Assembly: GCF_048564905.1 (NCBI RefSeq)
Contig: NC_132995.1
Location: 62,922,639 to 62,986,638, forward strand
Length of the DNA: 64,000 nt
DNA from: Vicugna pacos
Taxonomy: Eukaryota; Chordata; Mammalia; Artiodactyla; Camelidae
Reading direction: 5' to 3'
The notes under the pieces are model-generated. The model made no database searches. It was given only the letters and a program-made list of their open reading frames with translations, and was not told the DNA's origin. How positions within the stretch are numbered: position 1 is the stretch's first letter; every line of letters starts with the position of its first letter. Shown piece by piece: positions 54,633 through 64,000 of this stretch. The position numbers were made by a program, and so were the translations under genes.

Positions 54633-54700
54633 AGGTCTCTCATGAAGTTACAGTCAAGCTGTTGGCCAGGGCTGTAGTCTCATCTGGAGGCTTGGCTTGG
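54633..54700 (+). repeat. Ancient dispersed repeat, right half
   Basis: 'TCTCTCATGAAGTTACAGTC' and 'AAGCTGTTGGCCAGGGCTG' continue the text broken off at 54184. Confidence 0.65.
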
Positions 54701-55139
54701 GGAGGGGGGAGTTGGTGGGCTATATTCAAAGGACATTTAAGTGGTAAAATCGTAGGAATTGTGGGAGAGGATTCTGGAGAGATAATGGGGTAGGAAGCAC
54801 CAGGAATCTGGTGCCCCACCTAGACAACAATTGCACTGGCAGAATAGTTTGATGTAACTATTTTGAAACTCTGGAGTCTGGTGAAAGCTTACAACTTCCA
54901 GAGGAAGACTTGGAAGGTAAATTGTGGTTCATTACAGTCAATTTCATCTTTTGGCACAGTAGCAGCTATCCACCCTTCATCCCTAGCCATGGGGCAGGCA
55001 GCTCTGCACACAGCATGGAGCACATTGAGCACTGCTTCAGGGTGGGCAAAAAGAACCCTGTTTCTCCAAATATTGGGGATCTGTGCTCTGATCACTGACT
55101 GCTGCTTCTGGTCACAGACTGCTGTTTCTGGTCACAATA

Positions 55140-57985
55140 CTGTAGCTATATGAAGAAATTATGATCTCAATGAAGGTAAATAGGTGGGCAATTATAAAAG
55201 ATAGTTATTATTATAACAATGGTTTATATTTGTACTTTTTGTTTTCTATGTAATTTAAGAGACTAATATAGTAAAAGAAAAAAGTGTTAGTAAAAAAAAC
55301 TAGTATTACTGTAACCGGTTTGTAACACATCTTGTTTTATATGATTTATGAGACTAATGCATTTAAAATAATTATTAGTTTATATTTTGGGGTGCACAAT
55401 GTATAAAGATGATGTTTTGTGACATTAACAACAAAAAGGGTGAGCACAGAGCTGTAAAGAAGCATAGTTTTTTGTTTTGTTTTGTTTTTGAAGGTATGAA
55501 TTCAAATTAGAGTACTATAACTTTAGGATGTTAAATGTAATCTCATGATAATCACTAAGAAAACAGCTATTACAGTATAGACAAAAGGAAATGAAAAGAA
55601 AATTAAGAGTTCACCGCAAGAATCAACTGAACAGTAAAGAAGAAAGTAACGAGGGACCAAAAAAAAAGCTACAGGACATATGGAAAACAAACAGCACAGT
55701 AACAGAATTAAGTCCTTCCTTATAAGTAATACTTTTAATGTAAATGGGTTAAATTCCCTAATCAATAGACAGATGTTGGCAGAATGGATAGAAACACATG
55801 ACCCGACTATACCTTGTCTATAAGAGACTCACTTGAGATCCAAAGATACAAGCAGGTTGAAAGTGAAAGGATGGACAAGATATTCCACACAAATAGTAAC
55901 CAAAAGAGAGAGGTGGCTATACTAACATCAGACAAAATAGATTTTAAATTAAAACAAGTTTAAAATAGACAAAGGACATTATATATTAATAACAGTTACA
56001 ATACAGTAAGAAGCTATAGTAATTATAAACATTTATACACCTAATGAAGATCATCAAAATATATGAAGAAAAAACTGACAAAATTGAAGGGAGAAATAGT
56101 TCCATGATAATAGTTGGATATTTCAATACCCTATTCACAATAATGGATAGAATCAGATAAAAGATAAGTAAGGAAAAAGAGAACTTAAACAACACAATAA
56201 GCCAACTAGATCTAACAGACACAGAACACTCTACCCAACAACAACAGCAAACACCTTTCTCTCAAGGGCACGTGGGACATTTTCCAGGATAGATCATGTT
56301 AGGCAACATGATCAACAGATTTAAAAAAGATAGGTATCATACAAAATATCGTCTTTAACCACAATAGAATGAAGTTACAAATCAATGACAAAAGTAAAGC
56401 TGGAAAATTTACTGAACTATGGAAATTAAACAGCACACTTTTAAACAACCAATAGATGGAAGCAGAAATCACAAGGTTACATTACAAAATACTGAGAAAT
56501 GAATGAAAACAAAACCCTCAAGTATTTAAACTTATGGGGTGCAGTGAAAGCAATGCTAATGGCAATTTTATAGCTATAAGCACTTGCATTTAAAAAACAA
56601 GAAAGGTCTCAAATCCAAAATCTAACTTAATAACTTAAATAACTAGAAAAAGAAAAACAAATTAAACCCAAAGCTAGCAGAGGGAAGGAAATAATAAAGC
56701 TTAGAGAAAAGATAAATAAGAGAATAGAAAAACAATAGAGAAGAATCAATGAAACAAAAAGTTGGTTCTTCAAAATCATCAACAAAATTGACAAAATTTT
56801 AGCAGATGGACTTCAAAAAAAGAAGAGAAGACTCAAATTATTAAAATCAGAAATGAAAGTGGGGATATTACTATGGATTCCACAGAAATAAAAAGAATTG
56901 TAAGAGTACTATGAATAACTGTACACCAAAAATTTGAATAACCTACATGAAATGGACAAATTCCTGGAAACACAATTGGCATGATGAAAATTTAAAAATT
57001 TTGTGCATTAAAAAGAAACTACCCATAGAGTAAAAAGGCAACCCATAGAATGGGAGAAAATATCTGCAAATCATGTATCTGATAAGGAACTGATATCCAG
57101 AATACACAGAGAAACCATAAAACTCAACAACAAAAAAACAGTATTCAAAAATGTCCAAAGGACATGACTATACATTTTTCCTAAGACATACAAATGGCCA
57201 GTAGCACATGAAGAGATCATTAACCATTAGGGAAACAAATCAAAACTACTATGAGATACCACCTCACTCCCATTAGGATGGCTACTATCAAAGAACCAGA
57301 AAACAAGTGTTGGCAAAGATATGCAGAAACTGGAATCCTTGTGTACTGTTGATGGGAATGTCAAATGGTACAGATACTGTGGAAAACAGTTTGGTTGTTT
57401 CTCAAAACACTGAAAACAGATTTACCATGTGATCCAGCAATTCCACTTCTGGGTATATACCCCAAAGAATTGAAAATAGGGTCTTAAGGAGATATTTGTA
57501 CACTCATGTTCTTGGTGGCATTAGTCACAATAGGCAGAATGTGGAAGCAACCCATGTCCCGTGATGGGTGTATGCATAAGCAAAGTATGGTACATAAACA
57601 ATTGAGTAGTATTCAGCCTCAAAGAGGAAGGAAATTCTGCAATATGCTAGAGCATGGATGAACCTTGGTCATCATGCTAAAATGAAATAAGCCAATCACA
57701 AAAAGGCAAATACATATTATTCCACTTATATGAGGTAATTAGAGAAGTTAAATTCTTAAGAGACAGGAAGTGTAATGGTGGTTTCCAGGGGCTGGAAGGA
57801 GAAGGGAATGGGGAGTTGTTGTTTACTAGGCAGAGTTTCAGTTTTACAAGATGAAAGAGGTAAGGGGGTGAATGGTGGTGATGATGGCACAACAATGTGA
57901 ATGTATATAATACCACTTAACTGTGCACTTAAAAAATGTTTAAGATGGCAAATTTTATGTTGTGTATTTTTTCACAATGAAAAAG
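55140..57985 (+). mobile_element. Old L1 (L1MA/MB-type) LINE with internal deletion
   Basis: Positions about 55500-56980 carry the endonuclease part of ORF2 ('AATAGACAGATGTTGGCAGAATGG', 'TAGTAACCAAAAGAGAG', 'AAAAGTTGGTTCTTCAAAATC'). From about 56990 the text jumps to the ORF2 C-terminal region and 3' UTR ('CAACCCATAGAATGGGAG', 'CCATTAGGATGGCTACTATC', 'TTTCCAGGGGCTGGAAGG', 'ACTGTGCACTTAAAAAATG'). The reverse-transcriptase core is missing between them, so roughly 2 kb was lost. The reading frames are degraded throughout. Confidence 0.9.
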
Positions 57986-58529
57986 AAAATTCAATTAAAA
58001 ATCAGTTGAGCATAAATATTATATTTATTTTTGGAAAAAATGGTAGGGATTGCTGCATCTCCATTTTCATATTATTTAGTGATGTTTTCATATGATTCAC
58101 TTGATTTTGAGAGGAAAATTAGAAAAGAGCGAAGAGCTCATTTACTGGAGATTAGGAAATCCACAGGAATCCACAGGAAAAAGGCACAAGTGCTGGTATG
58201 TGTGAGAGTTTCCTCCTTATCATGTATTACCATTAGCCTTGAGATAAATCAGTCTTTCCTTGAAAAAAAAATTACATAAATCCATCCCCTTTGTTGACAA
58301 ACTTGCATAAAAGCAGTGAGAGCTAGTTCACCTCAGAGAAGGTTGTGCTCAGTTCAACTTCAGCTCCTTATTACTTCCCCTGACTAGAAAACACCTCTAA
58401 ATTGGTCCTTCAGAAGTAATTTGCCCAGATAGGAACAAAAAGGCATGAAAAGCATTGAAAAGAATCGGCCTTTTGTTTGGTGTTTATGCACTGCAATAGA
58501 GGAATCAGTAATGAGTATGTGTGATAACT

Positions 58530-58665
58530 TGTGATTTAAAAACAACCAAATCCATGAAAATGAATCTATGTATATCCATGTATGACACTGTGCTCTACAC
58601 CAGAAATTGACACATTATAAACTGACTATACCTCAATTAGAAAATAAATACTCCAATAAGGAAAA
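58530..58665 (+). mobile_element. L1 LINE 3' end, camelid-like
   Basis: 'CACTGTGCTCTACACCAGAA', 'ATTGACACATTATAAACTG' and 'ACTATACCTCAATTAG' parallel the insertion at 41019 and end in an A-rich tail. Confidence 0.8.
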
Positions 58666-58839
58666 AGTGTAGCAAGTACATTACAAAGTCTTCTCCTGAC
58701 CCATCGGAGAGTGAGTCATTGACCTGATGACCCACCACTCCCTAATACTTTAGTGTTTATTTTCTACAAGCAAACATATTCTATAATAATTACAGTTCAG
58801 CCCTTATACAGGAAATTAACACTGATGTTACTACCTAGT

Positions 58840-59440
58840 AGTAGTAACAGTCTCAAGTTTCACCAATTGCTCTAATGTTCTTGACGGCAAAATTATCCAG
58901 TTCAGTTCACTTAGTTATTGTTAGTCTCTTCAGTTCTTTGGTCATTCTTTGACTTTGGCGACCTTGGCACTTTTGAAGACTATAGGCCTGTTATTTTGTA
59001 AAATGAGTTTTAATTTGGATTTCTTACATTTCCTCATGATTAGTCAGGTTTTGTACCTGTGGCAGAAATATCACAGAAGGGATGCTGTGTTCTTCTCAAG
59101 GCATCCTATCAAGCGGTAGAAGGTGTAGATTTCTCCCATTATTATTGTTCATTTTGTTCACTTAAGGTGAACTCTGCCAGCCTCTCCACTTTAGATCATT
59201 CATTCATTCCTATCAGTATGCTCACAGTTTCCTATTTTACTCAATGATTTATGTCATTGTTTTGATGTTCAGATTATTCCAGATTTGTTCAGTATAAGCC
59301 CCTTAAAGCTGCCTTCTGTGTCCTTTTAACATGCAATCATTTTTTGAGGACTCCCTTGTTCACCTCTCCTGCCCTGCCATGGAACCATTTCTCCAGTTTA
59401 TTGTAGTCTTTTTCCATTCTAATTTATAATACCTCCTCTA
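58840..59440 (-). mobile_element. Old L1 (L1M) LINE fragment
   Basis: 'CCTTGGCACTTTTGAAGACT', 'TTTCCTCATGATTAGTCAGG', 'GGGATGCTGTGTTCTTCTC' and 'AGCCCCTTAAAGCTGCC' follow the antisense of the L1M 3' UTR. Confidence 0.8.
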
Positions 59441-60544
59441 AAAATGAGAGAATTGGCTTCCATTATCCTTAGCATTTTTGCTTATTTAATCAAGTTCCCT
59501 GTTCCTACCCAATCCACCACTGCCACCCCTCCCTTGCATGGATGTCCTCCCCATTCCAAGTGTAGAATGACTCCTGGTACTAGGCCACATCCCCAGCTCC
59601 CACCCACACACACCAGGCTGGGAACCCACGTGGATGCCTAGCTTGCTCTGCCCTATCTAATGGTAGAATTGTGGGTAAAGGAAAAAGGGGAAGGGGAAGT
59701 CTGAGTCTTACTGAGATTTTATGTAAATTACACAAAGGAAGAGATATTGATTTTCAGCTGATACATCCTAAACATCTAAAACATATCCTAGCACATGGTA
59801 GGCAATAAAAATCACTTTGAAGAATTGGTTTTATGAGACTGCAGGGTAAACAGTTCATTTAAATTCTTTATATTCAAATATTTAACTTTGAGATATTTTC
59901 CCATCTACCATAACAGATAACTTAATAAACTGTAAAGTTATCAAATAGATTTATGAGGCAGCTAAAAAAAATGTTTAAATCACTAATTCGGCAATGTGAA
60001 ATTTATCTTAAATTTGGATTTATATGCATGGATAATAAAGCTTCAGAGAATCAAAAACACTCATTTTACCGGTCTACACTGAAAATATCAACATTGGTTG
60101 GGATCAATTTAACAAAACAGACAAGGTATTACTTTTGAGCAATATTAACAGATACATTGTTAAATGAGATAACATGAAGACAAATTCAGAGATGAATACA
60201 GGTGTAAGAGGGGGTTGAAGCTTACATAACTTTGAAGGCATTTTTTTCCTAAGGTACAGGGTCTTATAAGAGGATTATGTAAGTGAGGGGCCCTGAAGAT
60301 TAAATAGCAAGTCACTTCTTGAAGGAATTTAGAGTGAAAGTGCCTAGGCCCAATGCTTGACACCGAGGAGGCATACAAAACTTAAGATGTTACTGAAGAA
60401 CACTGTATCCAGCCTGTTCCTCTACATATTAGGTCCACAACAAATCTCTATTAGATACTGCTGACTGGCCCATGACCTGTCCCATCTTAGGAAACAGGTT
60501 GTAATGAAGTTTTGCTGTTCAATCAAGAATGACACAGGCTTCCA

Positions 60545-62557
60545 ATAAAGTCTTATTATTTTAATTGACTTTAATGATTATTGCTCATCTGCAAGGATTA
60601 ATATTGCATTCAATAAAAATCATTCAATACAAAATAAACTTGTTCCTCCCAAGTTGCTCTCCACACGCTCCCTCTGATGCCAGACATTTCCCAGTGTCAT
60701 TTGTTACATGGCTTGACAGAGATGGAGCCCTAACCTAGTATTCCTATGGACACAGTAATAGAAAAGGGAGTAGGGGCAGGTCAGGGGGCAGCAGGACCTG
60801 GGCCCCTTCCCTCAAACAGAGCTGACGCCATGGATACCACTGTTTGCCAGGTTACCTTTCCTAAAGGATGTGGTGTTCTGATTGGCTGGTTAAATACCCC
60901 GGGAAAAAGGGCCTGAACCGTTAGCATCTAAGAGAAGAAAGCATGGTCACATCGACAAGGACTGGGAAGGGGCTGGGTGGGGAGAGGAAAGGGAAAAAAT
61001 TTTGGCAAGATCACTGTCTCCTGCTAGAAGTCACAGAGTGAAAAGCTTTCCTTCCTTATATTCCTGTTTTAATGCCTGTCTCTCTGATCACTGGCAACAG
61101 GGAAATGAAGATTTCTAGTATCTAGCACTAATGTCCACCCCAGCTTTGAAGGACCACAAGCTAGAAGAAGTTGAGGATTTAGAATCCTGGATAATTATAC
61201 ACTTAAAGCTCATGAGCATCAAGCTCATCTGACCATGCAGAAATGCTGGTAAGCAGGGTGCATGGCATGGGAATACATCTCTGAGAGAACCTCTCTGAGG
61301 ATTCTTTCAGAGTGTGAGCCAGGAGATACTGATTACTTTCTCTACGCACAAACTGCCTTTTAATATCTTAGTTCAAAAACTTTCTGTGACACGTGTCAAT
61401 CAAAAGTGGTACCGCTTCTGTAACACTAATGTTCTATGGGGCCTAAAGTCCCAGGCAAGTTATATGGAGCTAATTTCTCTCACCCTGGCACAATTTATAC
61501 TTCCTCCTCCCATCCACATCTTCCTCCCTTTAAATATTTTAAACTGCAGAAGCACAGCTGACCAGAAATCTGCTCTTGAAGGATAAATCCTAAAGATAGA
61601 GCTCAGTGCTTTATACTGAGTAATGGCTCAAGAAATTTGCTTTCAGCCCAAGCTGTATGGGGCAGAGCTGATAAAATTTGCTATTATGGCCCCAGTTTAT
61701 TAATGCTATAAACTATGGGCTAGAAACAGAGAAATAATCAGAGTTTGAGATCAGCATGTCTCTAGACTCAACTCTGTATTTTTAGCTCCAAAAGTTCAAA
61801 AGATAAACTGATAACTAACCACCCAACCAGCTTCTCAGTATTAAGACTAAACATTTTTCTTTCTTTCTTTTTTAAATACAACAAATAAATGCTAGGGGAC
61901 AAAATTCAACTTAATAGATTGCAGTCTGGTTAAAAACCTGAAAAATGAGGTCTGGTGGGAGTGAAGGAGGGGCTGTACTAAATTCAAGTGGGCCTACTGG
62001 ACCTTAACAAGCAACACTCACTAGTACACATCTCTGAACCAAACATACCACCTTTACACAGGAAACAGGGCGTGGAGCATCTAGGGGAAATTAACATGCA
62101 CCACCTACAACTAACCTACCTGACTGGTAGGTACCATCCCTGCTCCTCTGAAGAAGTGAAAGAACACTGATTTCAGCAGCTAAGAAATGGGCTCTTTTAA
62201 GGCAATTTAGACATTGCAGATTGTTCCACATAGAAGGTACCTTAGCATTTCCTGTTAATAAGGTACCCAATTAAGACTATATCGTCCCCAGAAATGGTAA
62301 AGAAAGAGTCACCTTTCTGGGCTGGGAGAGTAAAATCCTTCTTTAGTGACTAGGGTGAGAAACCTTGAATTTCAGTTTCATCTAAAGAGCCATGAAGCAA
62401 GTTCCTGTGTGAAGAACTTGGATAATGAGATGAAGAAACAAGAAAGAAATTATAGGAAAAAAGAAATCAAGAGGAAAGGAATAAGAAGAAATTAAAAGTT
62501 ATCTTAAAAAATATTTCTTTTAGAGTCATGTGGACTGGTCCTTGGTAATATGGTCCA
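60545..62557 (-). other. AHCYL1: AHCYL1 3' UTR
   Basis: About 2 kb of minus-strand non-coding sequence between the stop codon at 62558 and a pair of ATTAAA hexamers (60560-60565 and 60570-60575). The hexamers are followed by GT/T-rich text (TGGAAGCCTGTGTC). The exact cleavage site is inferred. No repeats were seen inside, in contrast with the flanking DNA. Confidence 0.65.
60560..60575 (-). terminator. AHCYL1: AHCYL1 polyadenylation signals (two ATTAAA)
   Basis: Minus strand reads CATTAAAGTCAATTAAAATAA, with two overlapping-range variant hexamers. Plausible, but not proven to be the used site. Confidence 0.5.
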
Positions 62558-62564
62558 TTAGTAT
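62558..62564 (-). CDS. AHCYL1: AHCYL1 terminal coding exon (two codons)
   Basis: After the acceptor tttctttacag the exon starts A TAC TAA. It completes Arg529 (AG|A), encodes Tyr530 and stops, giving the family ending NYYRY. All remaining exon sequence is 3' UTR. Confidence 0.93.
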
Positions 62565-62774
62565 CTGTAAAGAAAGAGATTGATCGGTTAGCACTTGTGT
62601 CCTCCACATGAGAATTCTAAGAGAAGAATCAGAAACAGAGAACACTCTCCAGGGTCCTTCCCCTGCCCAGGCTGGGGACTGTTGTAGCCATTTCCTCAGG
62701 ATCCTTTCTCCCTGTGCATCCACAGGGCTTCCAACAACGCCACCTCTAGCTTTACCTCCTGCTCTCTAATAATA

Positions 62775-62925
62775 TAAGTCAGTGGTTTTCGACCCTAACA
62801 ATACATTAGAATAATCTGGGGAAGTTTCACAAAATAACCCCGGGCCCCATTCTAGACTAACTGTTCCAGAATCTCTGGGGGTGAGGCTCAAGCTTCAAAA
62901 TCTTAGAAAACACTTATTTTCTTTA
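62775..62925 (+). mobile_element. MER5A-type hAT DNA transposon relic
   Basis: Starts CAGTGGTTTTCGACC, then 'CATTAGAATAATCTGGGGAAG' and 'CCAGAATCTCTGGGGGTGAGG', the MER5-type order. Lies in the last AHCYL1 intron. Confidence 0.75.
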
Positions 62926-63087
62926 CATCTACTACTAGATAAACAATTTCTCTGTCTACCCTGTTAGTTTGGGCAGAGTTCTTATACTCTGTAAAAAAAT
63001 CACCTATAACACTATTTAAGAAGGCTAGCTAGCCTGCATGGCTTAATACTGGGGAAAAGAGCTTTTCATTTGCTTTCCCCTAGATTA

Positions 63088-64000
<913 letters not shown>

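Larger units (their letters stand above)
48846..60544. other. Gap between STRIP1 start and AHCYL1 3' end
   Basis: About 11.7 kb, AT-rich, dominated by L1, L2, MIR and LTR relics listed separately. Unassigned stretches include 49880-50560, 51480-52490, 53600-54055, 54700-55140 and 59440-60540. No exon was recognised. Confidence 0.7.

Overview
This is nuclear DNA of a placental mammal. The genes are split by GT-AG introns, there are CpG islands, and old MIR, L2, hAT and L1 repeats lie throughout. Three L1 pieces (41.0, 52.5 and 58.6 kb) have a 3' end style that I associate with even-toed ungulates, most like camelids. No Alu, rodent B1, ruminant Bov-tA or pig PRE-1 copies were seen, and I also did not find the camelid tRNA-type SINE. 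Camelid is therefore an inference, not a proof. Three genes were recognised by reading translated exons against remembered mammalian proteins. The gene order matches human 1p13.3 in reverse orientation.

Layout. 1-843: 5' end of a minus-strand L1 cut by the window edge. 0.85-16 kb: intergenic DNA upstream of ALX3, with L2/MIR/hAT relics, a long pyrimidine tract (2.4-2.86 kb) and a strong CpG island without a recognisable gene (3.5-4.5 kb). 16.1-26.5 kb: ALX3 on the plus strand, four coding exons encoding 343 residues, with a CpG-rich promoter and first intron. 26.5-30.5 kb: gap between the convergent 3' ends of ALX3 and STRIP1. 30.5-48.85 kb: STRIP1 on the minus strand; all 21 coding exons were found and their lengths sum to 2,514 nt (837 residues plus stop), with every junction phase agreeing. 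48.85-60.5 kb: an AT-rich, L1/L2-rich gap. 60.5-64 kb: the 3' end of AHCYL1 on the minus strand, comprising a long 3' UTR, a last exon with only two codons, the penultimate exon, and an intron running off the right edge.

The genes are physical neighbours and not a functional operon. ALX3 is a paired-class homeodomain factor of craniofacial mesenchyme. STRIP1 is a scaffold of the STRIPAK phosphatase-kinase complex. AHCYL1 (IRBIT) is a catalytically inactive AdoHcy-hydrolase-like regulator of the IP3 receptor and ion transporters.

I see no CRISPR array, bacterial system or clearly new gene. The points most worth a second look are the STRIP1 leader (three ATGs, each inside a YY1-like motif, giving a tiny uORF and a possible in-frame N-terminal extension), the orphan CpG island 12 kb upstream of ALX3, a short duplicated segment shared by the STRIP1 3' UTR and the neighbouring gap, and two nested retro-element insertions whose flanking duplications can be read directly.
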